DNA of 64,000 bases from Paraburkholderia caledonica NBRC 102488 (GCF_000685095.1 NZ_BAYE01000014.1:62001-126000); one strand, 5' to 3'. Positions 16,270 to 24,827 are shown, counted from the stretch's first letter. The notes: generated by a model not told the origin, from the letters alone. Program-made: numbers and translations.

Positions 16270-17190
16270 TCAGGTGGATGTATCGCCGCGCCACGGGAAC
16301 GCGGCCAACACCTCGCGTATCGCCGTATCGAACGGCGTGCGGCGGCCGATCCCGAGTTGCTCCAGCCGGTCCGACGCCAGGTGGCAATTATGCGGACGCG
16401 GCGTCGCATCGGTCGGCGTGTGTTGCGGCACGAGCCGCGCGTCGAGTTGCAGCGCTCGCGCGAGGCGCATGGCGATCTCGTACTTGGTCATCGGTTCGTC
16501 GCCCGACCATTGCACGATGCCGCGAATCGCGTCACCCGCTGCGTGACGCTCGAGCATCTGCCGTATCACGAACGCGACGTCCGGCGTGAAGGTTGGATAG
16601 CGGATCGCCCATGCGTCCATGCTGGCCGCTTTGCCCTGCGCCGATGCCGACGCGGCAATGGCCGGCACGAGACTCGTCACGGCGGATTCCGCCCAATCGA
16701 CAATCGGCCCGTACAGCAGCGGCAAGCGCAGCACGCAGCCCAGGTCGGTCGTGTCGGTCAACGCCTGCTCGCCGTCCAGCTTGCTGCGCCCATATGCATT
16801 GAGCGGCGCCGGTGCGGAATCCGGCCGATAGGGCGGATGCGTGCCGTCGAAAACGTAGTCGGTGGAAATGGACAGCGTCCATGCGCCTCGCCGGTGCGCG
16901 GCGGCGGCGAGCGCGCGCACGGCATCCACATTGAGCGCGCGGGCCACTTCCGGCTGACGCTCGCACACATCCGGCCGACGCTCGGCGGCGGCAATCACGA
17001 GCGCATCCGGCGCTTCGCGCTCGACAAACTGCTCGACTGCCCGCGGATCCCGGACATCGAGCGTGACGGTATTCGGCGCTGGCCGGCTGAAGGCAGTGCC
17101 GACGACTTGCCAGGCCGGCTGAGCCGCCAGTTCGTCGACGACAGCGCGACCAAGCAGGCCAGAAGCTCCTATGACAGCGACCTTGAACAT
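16270..17190 (-). CDS. RmlD-like NAD(P)-dependent sugar/nucleotide reductase
   Basis: A 306-residue short-chain reductase of the extended type. The start MFKVAVIGASG at 17190 follows AGGGGA. It has a Rossmann motif GASGLLG at residues 8-14, a catalytic YGRSK (Y-x3-K) with STDYVFDG upstream, and an RLPLLYGP motif, as in dTDP-4-dehydrorhamnose reductase (RmlD) and the related MAT2B-like proteins. No other rhamnose genes are nearby, so the substrate is not known. It is followed on the same strand, upstream, by copZ, 14 bases away, so the two may share a transcript. Confidence 0.8.
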   Translation of the reverse strand: MFKVAVIGASGLLGRAVVDELAAQPAWQVVGTAFSRPAPNTVTLDVRDPRAVEQFVEREAPDALVIAAAERRPDVCERQPEVARALNVDAVRALAAAAHRRGAWTLSISTDYVFDGTHPPYRPDSAPAPLNAYGRSKLDGEQALTDTTDLGCVLRLPLLYGPIVDWAESAVTSLVPAIAASASAQGKAASMDAWAIRYPTFTPDVAFVIRQMLERHAAGDAIRGIVQWSGDEPMTKYEIAMRLARALQLDARLVPQHTPTDATPRPHNCHLASDRLEQLGIGRRTPFDTAIREVLAAFPWRGDTST

Positions 17191-17204
17191 GATCCGCGTT
17201 CCCC

Positions 17205-17423
17205 TTAGCTCGCTGCGCCGGGCGACACGCCTTTGACCGTGTAGCCGGCCTCGTCGATGGCGGCCTTCAATGCGTCGACCGATTGCGTCGACTCGACCGC
17301 GACCCGGCCCGCCGCGAGATCTACCTGCACTTGCGCGGCTTCGTCGTGCTCGCGAATAGCGTTGGTGACTGCCGCAACACAATGCTGGCAGCTCATGCCT
17401 TCAACCTGGAATTCGGTTTTCAT
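17205..17423 (-). CDS. copZ: Copper chaperone CopZ-like heavy-metal-binding protein
   Basis: A 72-residue single heavy-metal-associated domain. The metal motif GMSCQHC places the ligands at C12 and C15, and the ferredoxin-like pattern continues to DEAGYTVKG. It carries Cu(I) to a copper ATPase or to CueR in the cytoplasm. A GAGGCAATTCCG ribosome site precedes the ATG. It is divergent from the CueR-type regulator across a 123-base region that contains the CueR operator. No copper ATPase gene is in the window. Confidence 0.9.
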   Translation of the reverse strand: MKTEFQVEGMSCQHCVAAVTNAIREHDEAAQVQVDLAAGRVAVESTQSVDALKAAIDEAGYTVKGVSPGAAS

Positions 17424-17490
17424 CGGAATTGCCTCGGGGAAATGTCGGTTGCGATGATTGAATTATGCCTTCCTGACCAGATTTAGGTGG

Positions 17491-17521
17491 CTGACCTTCC
17501 CATCATGGGAAGGTGTACGAT
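17491..17521 (+). promoter_or_regulatory. CueR operator inside a 19-bp-spaced MerR-type promoter
   Basis: ACCTTCCCAT-C-ATGGGAAGGT (17494-17514) is a perfect 10-bp inverted repeat of the CueR type. It sits between a -35-like CTGACC (17491-17496) and a -10-like TACGAT (17516-17521) with the 19-base spacer typical of MerR-family promoters. The orientation reads toward cueR, and a similarly good promoter toward copZ was not seen. Confidence 0.82.
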
Positions 17522-17546
17522 CGACGCATTGAGTGGGGAAACAGTG

Positions 17547-17999
17547 ATGAACATTGGTGAAGCGGCCCGCGCGTCGGGCGTCACGGCGAAAATGATTCGC
17601 TACTACGAAAGCGTCGGCTTGCTCGCGGCGAAATCCCGTACGACCGCCGGCTATCGTGTCTACGGTCCGCAGGAGGTGCATTCACTGCGCTTCATTCGCC
17701 GGGCGCGTCGACTGGGCTTTCTTGTGGAAGACATCCGGCGACTGCTCGCGCTGTGGCACGACCGCACGCGTGCGAGTGCCGAAGTGAAGGCAATCGCGCT
17801 GGACCACGTGGCCGAACTCGATCGACGCATTGCCGAACTCACCGATATGCGCGACACGCTGGCGCATCTTGCCAACCATTGTCACGGCGACGACCGTCCG
17901 GAATGTCCGATCATCGAGGGGCTTGCGGACGTCGGCATGGTTTCGGCGGAGAGCGGGAACGCTTGCAAGGGGTTCTCGAAGGCCGAAGTCAACGTGTAG
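17547..17999 (+). CDS. cueR: CueR, MerR-family copper(I)-responsive activator
   Basis: A 150-residue MerR protein from the ATG at 17547 (ribosome site GGGGA); the open frame starts earlier at 17487, which would run through the operator. The winged helix (MNIGEAARASGVTAKMIRYY) is followed by a dimerisation helix and a metal loop with C112 and C120 (C-x7-C) and S77, the exact residues and positions that define Cu(I)/Ag(I)-selective CueR. An extra Cys lies near the C-terminus (NACKGF). It activates copper export genes when copper binds, and probably its own gene here. Confidence 0.93.
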   Translation: MNIGEAARASGVTAKMIRYYESVGLLAAKSRTTAGYRVYGPQEVHSLRFIRRARRLGFLVEDIRRLLALWHDRTRASAEVKAIALDHVAELDRRIAELTDMRDTLAHLANHCHGDDRPECPIIEGLADVGMVSAESGNACKGFSKAEVNV

Positions 18000-18131
18000 T
18001 GGCATGAGGCGGCGATGCGTTGGTTTATGCACCTAATGTGTGCATGAAGTTAGTCTCCTTCGTACTTTGTGGTCTACTGGCTTCCGCGTGACCTAATCAA
18101 ATCAACGTGCTTTATGCACTACCCATGTGCA

Positions 18132-18150
18132 GCATTCCAATTTGGAATGC
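18132..18150. promoter_or_regulatory. Perfect 9-bp inverted repeat upstream of the DUF3563 gene
   Basis: GCATTCCAA-T-TTGGAATGC, a 19-base palindrome 122 bases before the gene. With a 3-base bulge the symmetry extends to ATGTGC/GCACAT. It looks like a repressor operator. The stretch 18000-18272 otherwise holds a -10-like TATAAT at 18193. Confidence 0.5.
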
Positions 18151-18192
18151 ACATCATGCGAGCATTTCACTGGCGCGGTTGCACCATCAGCC

Positions 18193-18198
18193 TATAAT
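18193..18198 (+). promoter_or_regulatory. -10 element for the DUF3563 gene
   Basis: A perfect TATAAT 74 bases before the start codon. No convincing -35 hexamer at standard spacing; TTGCAC lies too close. Confidence 0.45.
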
Positions 18199-18272
18199 CC
18201 GGGTTAACCCTTTTACGGGAAATCCCTGATGCCCGATCCACCGGGGATTCAATCTGATCCTTGGAGAACATC

Positions 18273-18419
18273 ATGTTTGCATACGTCCTTGAAAAACTGA
18301 GCACCTGGTTTGAAACTGCAGAGCGCGACCGCCGTGAAGCGTATCTGGCTTCGTCGTCGGATATCGTTCAGCTCGAACAGCGCATCCGCTCGCTCGAAGC
18401 CAACGGTTATTCGCTGTAA
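18273..18419 (+). CDS. DUF3563 family 48-residue protein
   Basis: A microprotein with start ATG 18273 after TTGGAGA and stop TAA 18417. It begins MFAYVLEKLSTWFETAERDR and continues AYLASSSDIVQLEQRI, the pattern of the DUF3563 family that is widespread in Burkholderia and relatives. It is one amphipathic helix with no signal peptide. Its function is unknown. A GC hairpin at 18478 follows. Confidence 0.85.
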   Translation: MFAYVLEKLSTWFETAERDRREAYLASSSDIVQLEQRIRSLEANGYSL

Positions 18420-18477
18420 GCTTTTTAGGCGAGCGTCTTTTGCCGCCACAGTAGTTCAGAAGTAGCTGTTAAGTGTG

Positions 18478-18503
18478 AGCCCCGTCTTTTGCGGGGCTTT
18501 GTC
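18478..18503 (+). terminator. Terminator after the DUF3563 gene
   Basis: AGCCCCG (18478-18484) pairs with CGGGGCT (18492-18498) around CTTTT, followed by a short T-rich run. Confidence 0.75.
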
Positions 18504-18641
18504 ACATCTGGGCGCCACGTTGTCCTCAAGGCGTCGCAAAACTCGAGGTGGCGAATATCGACTAGCGGGGAAGCCCGCGTCGCGGTAAGGTAAAGCGTTT
18601 TTCAGCGCAATCCGGCCTTCCCGGCTCAATCGGTCCGCCCC

Positions 18642-19007
18642 ATGTCTTCGACCCATTCGTTCAAATTCTCTCTGACCGCCATTGCAGTTTTGTTTGCCAC
18701 GGCTTGCGCCGTGTCGAGCGCGTCTGCTGCGTCGAGCAATAGCCGCAAGCCTGTGATCCTCGACTCGCAGAATGGAATCAGCGACGGGCAGAGCGGAACC
18801 GTCCTGCAGACAGCGCCGCTATCGCGGCAACCCATCGTCGAAGCACAACCTATCGCTACGCCTACCGAACTGGCGCCGAATTCATCCATGCCGATCGTCG
18901 TCGCGCCGTATATCCAGTTGCCCGTCGGCGGCGGTGGTGTCGCACCGCAACCTCAGCCGTATCCTCAACCGTATCCCGTGCCTCGGCCCGCTCCGCGTCC
19001 GCAATAG
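18642..19007 (+). CDS. Secreted proline-rich hypothetical protein
   Basis: A 121-residue protein with a clear signal peptide (FSLTAIAVLFATACAVSSASA, ~residues 9-30, here shown without cleavage). The mature part is Ser/Pro-rich and ends in a PQPYPQPYPVPRPAPRPQ tail. The AC pair in ATACAVSS could be a lipobox-like site, but signal peptidase I cleavage after ASA looks better. No known domain was recognised. The Pro-rich tail resembles cell-envelope linkers. Confidence 0.7.
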   Translation: MSSTHSFKFSLTAIAVLFATACAVSSASAASSNSRKPVILDSQNGISDGQSGTVLQTAPLSRQPIVEAQPIATPTELAPNSSMPIVVAPYIQLPVGGGGVAPQPQPYPQPYPVPRPAPRPQ

Positions 19008-19235
19008 CTGAGTCGCGCCGATCCTGCCCGTAGCTTGCTGCCCGGAAGTCCGCGCGAAACGCGGCGCCGCGAATTCGTGCGCCCGCGCCTGGCCATTGGG
19101 GTTTGGGCGCATGGCGCGCCACCAGTCGGGCGACGACAATCCTCAAGCGGTCTCTGCCGCAAAGTCGCGCCGACAGTCCCACAGGGGCGGCCCGGCAACC
19201 AGATTGAACGAGAACATACAAAAAGGAGACGTCAA

Positions 19236-20273
19236 ATGCCCAATCACTGGATGCGGCGCGCCGCCGTTTGCGCCACGTTGTTCGCCCTTGCCGCACTGCA
19301 CGGCGTGGCGTCCGCGAAAGACGTCCCCGAAAAGCCGGCACTGACAATGGCCGTTGGCGGTCTGCCGGGTCTTTACTACTTGCCGGTGCTCACGGCCCAG
19401 CAGTTGGGCTTTTTCAAGGACGAGGGTCTCGAGGTCACGCTCGAAGATTTCGCGGGCGGCTCCAAAGCACTCGAAGCGGTGGTGGGCGGCAGCGCGGATA
19501 TCGGCGCCGGGGCATTCGAGCACACACTATTCATGCAGGCGAAGGGCCAACGCTACCGGGCCTTTGCGTTGATGGGCCGCGCGCCGCAGATCGTCGTTGC
19601 CGTATTGACGTCGAAGGCAGACAAGATCAAGACGCTTGCCGATTTCAAAGGCGCAAAGGTCGGCGTGAGCGCGCCGGGGTCATCGACCGATCTCGTGCTG
19701 ACTGTCGCCTTGCGCAAGGCCGGCGTGCAGAGGAGCGACATTGCGGCGATCGGTGTAGGCAGCGGCGCAACCGTGCTCGCGGCGGTGAGCAACGGTCAGA
19801 TCGACGCGCTATCCAACGTCGATCCGATGATGACGAAGCTCACACGCAGCGGCGCAATCAAGGTGCTGGTGGATACGCGCACCGTGAAAGGAACGCAGGA
19901 GGTGTTCGGCGGAACGATGCCGGCGGCCACACTGTATGCGCCGGAGAGTTTCATTCAGAAATACCCAAAGACGACGCAGGCGCTCGCCAATGCCATCGTG
20001 CGCGCGGATCACTGGCTGCAGACCGCGAGCGATGCCGATCTGCTGAAGATGGTGCCGCCGGCCTATCTGTTAAACGATTCCTCGCTCTATGTCGAGGCGT
20101 TCCACAATGTGCGGGACGCTTATTCGCCAGACGGCCTGATGCCCGCCGACGGCCCGGAGACTTCGTTGCGCGCACTGGCGTCGTTCGATAACCGGCTCGA
20201 TCCGAAAAAGATCGACCTGAACGCGACCTATACCAACGACTTCGCCCGCAGGGCCGCGGCACAACTCAAGTAA
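19236..20273 (+). CDS. ABC transporter substrate-binding protein (SsuA/NMT1 type)
   Basis: A 345-residue periplasmic protein. The ATG at 19236 follows a strong AAAAGGAGAC. The signal peptide is cleaved after VASA (about residue 25). The NMT1/SsuA/TauA fold is visible from AVGGLPGLYYLPVLTAQQLG (split) with FFKDEGLEVTLEDFAGG, GSADIGAG, KGAKVGVSAPGS and NAIVRADHWL. Such proteins bind sulfonates, nitrate, taurine or pyrimidine precursors. No permease or ATPase gene is adjacent, so the ligand cannot be named. Confidence 0.85.
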   Translation: MPNHWMRRAAVCATLFALAALHGVASAKDVPEKPALTMAVGGLPGLYYLPVLTAQQLGFFKDEGLEVTLEDFAGGSKALEAVVGGSADIGAGAFEHTLFMQAKGQRYRAFALMGRAPQIVVAVLTSKADKIKTLADFKGAKVGVSAPGSSTDLVLTVALRKAGVQRSDIAAIGVGSGATVLAAVSNGQIDALSNVDPMMTKLTRSGAIKVLVDTRTVKGTQEVFGGTMPAATLYAPESFIQKYPKTTQALANAIVRADHWLQTASDADLLKMVPPAYLLNDSSLYVEAFHNVRDAYSPDGLMPADGPETSLRALASFDNRLDPKKIDLNATYTNDFARRAAAQLK

Positions 20274-20321
20274 CAGCGTGGCGAGGGCGCGCCATTCGAC
20301 TATGCGCAACCTCGCCTGGCG

Positions 20322-21167
20322 TCAATCGCCGCGGTATTCGACCTTGAACTGCGCGGCCTTGTCCTCACCGAGCGTTTTCACCAGCCAGGGCATCTGATCC
20401 TTCAGCATCTTCGGCAGCGTGTACGGCGGATTCAGGATAAACATGCCGCTGCCGAAAAGCCCGAATCCGTCCGTGGGCGGATTGCTCACCGTGAGGCTGA
20501 CGTGCAGCCAGTTGCGCTCCTGCAGCTTTTTCAGCTGGTCGGGAAAGCGTTGCGATTCGGGGCGCTTCACTTGCGGATACCAGACAGCGTAGGTGCCGGT
20601 GGGGAAGCGCTTCAGGCTCTCTTCCACGCACCGCAGCGTGCGCGTGTAGTCGCGCTTGTCCTCATAGGAAGGATCGAGCAGTATTAGCGCACGGCGCGGG
20701 GCCGGGGGCAGCAGCGCGAGAATGCCGTCGAAGCCGTCGCCCGCGTATAGCATCGCGCGCCGGCCCGCATCGCGGAAATTGTGACGCAGCACGTCGATCT
20801 CAGTGGTGTGCAACTCGAATAAACGCATACGGTCCTGCTCGCGCATCTGGCGCCAGGCGATATACGGCGAGCCGGGGTAGAAGCGCAGCTGGCCGTCGGG
20901 ATTGAGCGCGGCGACTTCATCGACATAGTCGGAGAAGAGCGACGGGAGATCGTTGCGCTCCCACAGCCTGGCGATGCCTGTCTGAAACTCGCCGGTCTTG
21001 ACCGCATAGCCTTCCTGCAGCGAATAGACGCCCGCGCCGGCATGCGTGTCGATATACCAGTAGGCTTTGTCCTTCTGACCGAGATAGCGCAATAGCTGCA
21101 ACAAGACCGCGTGTTTGAGAACGTCGGCGTGGTTGCCTGCATGAAAGGCGTGGCGATAGCTGAGCAT
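20322..21167 (-). CDS. rlmJ: 23S rRNA (adenine-2030-N6)-methyltransferase RlmJ
   Basis: A 281-residue protein from MLSYRHAFHAGNHADVLKH, the characteristic RlmJ N-terminus; the longer open frame to 21386 has a non-coding-like extension. The catalytic motif IV is LLDPSYED (D165-Y168), a variant of DPPY. GSPYIAWR, ELHTTE and the C-terminal GLFGSGMFILNPPY also match. It methylates A2030 of 23S rRNA. It is convergent with the ABC binding-protein gene. Confidence 0.93.
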   Translation of the reverse strand: MLSYRHAFHAGNHADVLKHAVLLQLLRYLGQKDKAYWYIDTHAGAGVYSLQEGYAVKTGEFQTGIARLWERNDLPSLFSDYVDEVAALNPDGQLRFYPGSPYIAWRQMREQDRMRLFELHTTEIDVLRHNFRDAGRRAMLYAGDGFDGILALLPPAPRRALILLDPSYEDKRDYTRTLRCVEESLKRFPTGTYAVWYPQVKRPESQRFPDQLKKLQERNWLHVSLTVSNPPTDGFGLFGSGMFILNPPYTLPKMLKDQMPWLVKTLGEDKAAQFKVEYRGD

Positions 21168-21358
21168 GATGAGGAGATGCAGAAAGAGGGCGCGCCGTTC
21201 CCGGCTGGAGTCGGCGATGCGGATGCATTGCGGCGGCACGCCGGCACAGAACGCCGATGTGCCGCGCGGTCGCGTATTGTACGCGACGCCGCGCGCGTCG
21301 CAGTGAGTTGCGGCGGCGTTACCGTGCGCGTTGTCGGATTGCGCTGTTCCGTGCACAA

Positions 21359-21411
21359 CCACGACCGCAACCACGATCGCGACCACGACCGCGACCGCGA
21401 CCGCGACCTTG
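21359..21411. repeat. Short GC-rich tandem repeat in the rlmJ-aldo/keto reductase gap
   Basis: Six- and twelve-base units of the type CACGACCGCGAC repeat through this stretch. It lies in the 278-base gap between the two minus-strand genes and would encode (DHDR/DRDR) if translated, but no gene is supported. Confidence 0.7.
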
Positions 21412-21445
21412 CCGCGGCCGTACCCAGACGTCCGACAGAGCGGCG

Positions 21446-22417
21446 TTAGTCGTGCACGTCTCCGAAAATACCTTCGATTCTCTCTTTGATCTCCGGCGTG
21501 ATCTGCTGGGCGACCTCAGCCGATTTCATATTCTCGCTAATCTGCTCGACGCGCGATGCGCCTGTAATCACGGTGCTGACATGCGGATTCTTGAGAATCC
21601 ATGCAATCGCAAGCTGGCCGACGGTGCAGCCCAGTTCGTCGGCCACTTCGCCCAGCTTGCCGACCACATTGTTTTTGCCTGCGTCGGTAACCTGTTTGCG
21701 CAGCCAGTCGTAGCCCTGCAACTGCGCGCGGCTGTCCGCCGGCACGCCGTTGCGATACTTGCCGGTGAGGAGGCCTGACGCGAGCGGGCTCCAGGTAGTC
21801 AGCCCCAGACCGATATCTTCGTAGAGACGCTTGTATTCCTGTTCGACGCGCTTGCGGTGAAACAGGTTGTACTGCGGCTGTTCCATGACCGGCTTGTGCA
21901 GATGGTGCCGCTCCGCGATGTCATAAGCGGCGCGGATTTCGTCGGCGCTCCACTCGGAGGTGCCCCAGTACAAGGCTTTGCCGCGCGTGATCATGTCGCT
22001 CATTGCCCATACGGTTTCCTCGACCGGCGTGTTCGGGTCCGGCCGATGGCAGAAGACCAGATCGACATAGTCGAGTTGCAGACGCTTGAGCGACGAGTCG
22101 ATTGCGTTCAGCAGATATTTGCGGTTCAGCGTGTGGTACTGATTAGGCGCTTCTTCCAGGCCCCAGAAGAATTTCGTCGACACGACGTAGCTAACACGTG
22201 GCCATGCCAGTTCCTTGAGCGCCTGGCCCATGATTTCTTCCGACTTGCCGCCCGCGTACACCTCCGCGTTGTCGAAGAAATTGACCCCCGCATCGCGCGC
22301 GGCAGCGAGCGATTCACGTGCCGCGCGATGGTCGACCTGATTGCCGTACGTAACCCACGAGCCGATGGACAACTCGCTGACCTGCAGCCCCGAGCGGCCT
22401 AGACGCCGATAATTCAT
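21446..22417 (-). CDS. Aldo/keto reductase (YghZ / potassium-channel-beta-like)
   Basis: A 323-residue TIM-barrel oxidoreductase. The catalytic tetrad is D49, Y54 (FFDNAEVYAGGKSE), K82 (VSTKFFWG) and H124 (CHRPDP). The cofactor-binding end has TWSPLASGLLTGKY and ITGASRVEQI. The sequence is closest to the Kv-beta/YghZ group that reduces aldehydes with NADPH. It is divergent from 3-hydroxybutyrate dehydrogenase. Confidence 0.9.
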   Translation of the reverse strand: MNYRRLGRSGLQVSELSIGSWVTYGNQVDHRAARESLAAARDAGVNFFDNAEVYAGGKSEEIMGQALKELAWPRVSYVVSTKFFWGLEEAPNQYHTLNRKYLLNAIDSSLKRLQLDYVDLVFCHRPDPNTPVEETVWAMSDMITRGKALYWGTSEWSADEIRAAYDIAERHHLHKPVMEQPQYNLFHRKRVEQEYKRLYEDIGLGLTTWSPLASGLLTGKYRNGVPADSRAQLQGYDWLRKQVTDAGKNNVVGKLGEVADELGCTVGQLAIAWILKNPHVSTVITGASRVEQISENMKSAEVAQQITPEIKERIEGIFGDVHD

Positions 22418-22660
22418 GCAATTCTCCTCGATAGTGAAGCGACCGGAATCCTGCCAGAACGCCTAGTTTAAATAGATAAGCCGGGGCGTGCTTTTTACCG
22501 ATCGATTCCACACGGTTCATGCACAATAGCAGCATTGGCCGCAGTGCAACATCGGCCGAACGGTATAGGACAGCGCCTATGCGCGCCTATGCCATTCGGT
22601 CTACTTCTCGCTGCGCGCGGCTCGTGGTCTCATTGCTCATCAACTGCATGGAGGTTCTGG

Positions 22661-23458
22661 ATGTCGTCACTGAACACAAATCTGAATGGCAAGGTCGCGG
22701 TCGTCACTGGCGCGGCGAGCGGCATCGGCAAGCAGATTGCGTTGACCCTTTCGGCTGCGGGCGCGGCTGTCGCAATTGCCGACCTCAACCAGGACGGCGC
22801 GAATGCCGTTGCTGAAGAAATCACGAAGGGCGGGGGCAAGGCAATCGGCATCGCAATGGATGTCACTAACGAAGACGCGGTGAACCAGGGCATCGACAAA
22901 GTGGCGGCAGAGCTGGGTTCGGTCGACATCCTCATTTCCAATGCCGGCATTCAGATCGTCAATCCGATCGAAAACTACTCGTTTTCCGACTGGAAGAAGA
23001 TGCAAGCCATTCACGTGGACGGGGCGTTCCTCACCACCAAGGCGGCTCTCAAGCACATGTACAAGGACGATCGCGGCGGCATCGTGATCTACATGGGTTC
23101 GGTTCACTCGCATGAGGCGTCGCCGCTCAAGTCCGCTTACGTGACGGCCAAGCATGCGCTGCTCGGTCTCGCTCGCGTGCTCGCCAAGGAAGGCGCAAAA
23201 CACAATGTACGCTCGCATGTCGTGTGTCCGGGTTTCGTGCGTACGCCGCTCGTCGACAAGCAGATTCCGGAGCAGGCCAAGGAACTGAACATCAGCGAAG
23301 AAGAAGTGGTCAAGCGCGTCATGCTGGGCGGTACGGTCGACGGCATTTTCACCACGGTGGAAGACGTCGCGCAAACCGTCCTGTTCCTGTCCACTTTCCC
23401 CACGGCTGCACTGACGGGCCAATCGTTTATCGTAAGTCACGGCTGGTACATGCAATAA
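22661..23458 (+). CDS. bdhA: 3-hydroxybutyrate dehydrogenase
   Basis: A 265-residue short-chain dehydrogenase from ATG 22661, preceded by GGAGG. The cofactor motif is TGAASGIG (16-23), NAGI lies near 94, and the catalytic residues are S147, Y160 and K164 (YVTAK). The specific features HVDGAFLTTKAALKHMY, VCPGFVRTPLVDKQIPEQA and a C-terminal SHGWYMQ are those of D-3-hydroxybutyrate dehydrogenases. It oxidises 3-hydroxybutyrate to acetoacetate in polyhydroxybutyrate turnover. A patatin gene follows 10 bases later. Confidence 0.92.
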   Translation: MSSLNTNLNGKVAVVTGAASGIGKQIALTLSAAGAAVAIADLNQDGANAVAEEITKGGGKAIGIAMDVTNEDAVNQGIDKVAAELGSVDILISNAGIQIVNPIENYSFSDWKKMQAIHVDGAFLTTKAALKHMYKDDRGGIVIYMGSVHSHEASPLKSAYVTAKHALLGLARVLAKEGAKHNVRSHVVCPGFVRTPLVDKQIPEQAKELNISEEEVVKRVMLGGTVDGIFTTVEDVAQTVLFLSTFPTAALTGQSFIVSHGWYMQ

Positions 23459-23468
23459 GGAGGTGCGC

Positions 23469-24707
23469 ATGGCGCAACGCAATCTCAAACGGGCGCGCCT
23501 CGGCGCGGCCGGTAATGAGGAAGGCGCAGGCGCCAGCGCGGCGTCCGCGTCGGCCCGCGGCAAGCGCGTCCAATTGCCGCCCTATGAAACCGTTGCGCTC
23601 ACACTGCAAGGTGGCGGCGCGCTGGGCGCATATCAGGCCGGCGTTTTTCAGGGGCTTCATGAAGCAGGCGTCGAGCCGAACTGGCTGGCAGGCATTTCTA
23701 TCGGCGCGTTGAATACGGCGATCATCGCCGGCAATCCGCCGGAAAAGCGGGTCGAACGGCTGCTGCAATTCTGGGAAACCATCTGCCAGCCGGCATTCGG
23801 TTTGCCGCTGCCCGCGTTCATTGAGCACGCGTTTTTCAATTCGAGCGACGCGGTGCGTAAGGCTTTCACGGCAACGCAGGCCATTGGCGCGCTCGTGGAA
23901 GGGCAGAAGGGCTTCTTTGTGCCGCGCTTCCCGCCGCCTTTGCCGACGGTGTCGGGACCGCCTCAAGCGGCCAGCTACTACGACACCGCGCCGCTCAAGG
24001 CGACGTTGGAAAGTCTGTGCGACTTCGACCGCATCAACTCACGGGAAATGCGTGTGTCCGTGGGCGCCGTCAATTGCGGCACGGGGAATTTTGCCTACTT
24101 CGACAACACGCAGACCACGCTGAGGGCTGAGCACTTCATGGCATCCGGTGCTTTGCCGCCCGGCTTCGCTGCTGTGGAAATCGACGGCCAGTATTACTGG
24201 GACGGTGGCTTGATGTCGAACACGCCGCTCTATGAGGTGATTCAAACCACGCCGCGGCGCGACACGCTGGCGTTCCAGGTCGATCTGTGGAGCGCGATCG
24301 GGCCTGTGCCCGACAACATCACCGACGTGCAAGGGCGCATGAAAGATATTCAGTATTCGAGCCGCACGCGTCTTGTGACCGACATGCTGCAACGCTCACA
24401 GCGTTTCCGGCACGTGCTGCGTGAGGTGCTGGACCGGGTCTCGCCGGACCAGCGCGACGATCCATGGTGCAAGCTGGCTGAAGACCTGTCGTGCTCGAAG
24501 CGCTACAACGTGATTCATCTCATCTACCGGCAGAAGGAATACGAAGGGCACTACAAGGACTTCCAGTTTGGCCTCTCGACCATGCGGGAGCACTGGGAAA
24601 GCGGACTGGCAGACATCCGCCATTCGCTTTCGCAGCCGGATTGGCTCGCCATGCCGGATAACGACGCGGGCTTCGTCACGCACGACATTCATCGCGACTC
24701 GCGCTGA
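23469..24707 (+). CDS. Patatin-like phospholipase family protein (DUF3734 type)
   Basis: A 412-residue protein. The ATG at 23469 is used rather than the GTG at 23463, which lies inside the AAGGAGG ribosome site. The patatin core has the oxyanion loop QGGGALGAYQAG (48-59), nucleophile S77 in GISIG and catalytic D245 in WDGGLMSNTP. The C-terminal ~120 residues (MKDIQYSSRTRLVTDML, KRYNVIHLIYRQKEYEG) match the DUF3734 extension. It probably hydrolyses acyl esters. Its tight linkage to bdhA suggests a role in polyhydroxybutyrate or lipid turnover, which is inferred. Confidence 0.88.
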   Translation: MAQRNLKRARLGAAGNEEGAGASAASASARGKRVQLPPYETVALTLQGGGALGAYQAGVFQGLHEAGVEPNWLAGISIGALNTAIIAGNPPEKRVERLLQFWETICQPAFGLPLPAFIEHAFFNSSDAVRKAFTATQAIGALVEGQKGFFVPRFPPPLPTVSGPPQAASYYDTAPLKATLESLCDFDRINSREMRVSVGAVNCGTGNFAYFDNTQTTLRAEHFMASGALPPGFAAVEIDGQYYWDGGLMSNTPLYEVIQTTPRRDTLAFQVDLWSAIGPVPDNITDVQGRMKDIQYSSRTRLVTDMLQRSQRFRHVLREVLDRVSPDQRDDPWCKLAEDLSCSKRYNVIHLIYRQKEYEGHYKDFQFGLSTMREHWESGLADIRHSLSQPDWLAMPDNDAGFVTHDIHRDSR

Positions 24708-24736
24708 CATCATCCGCCAACACGGAGTCCACAAAC

Positions 24737-24768
24737 GAGAACGGCACCCTCAAAGGGGCGCCGTTCTC
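24737..24768. terminator. Hairpin between the convergent patatin and aminotransferase genes
   Basis: GAGAACGGC (24737-24745) pairs perfectly with GCCGTTCTC (24760-24768). No T-run follows on either strand, so it may be a bidirectional weak terminator. Confidence 0.5.
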
Positions 24769-24827
24769 ACATTCGGCTTCAACCGAATCAACCAGAGCGC
24801 GCGGCATCGCGCGCCTTGGAAAAGGCT

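Noticed and set aside
20280..20316. GGCGAGG/CCTCGCC pair between the ABC binding protein and rlmJ as a terminator
   Set aside because: The 7-bp stem with a 23-base loop and no T-run is too weak.
23463..23468. GTG start of the patatin gene
   Set aside because: It lies within the ribosome-binding sequence; the ATG six bases later has ideal spacing.
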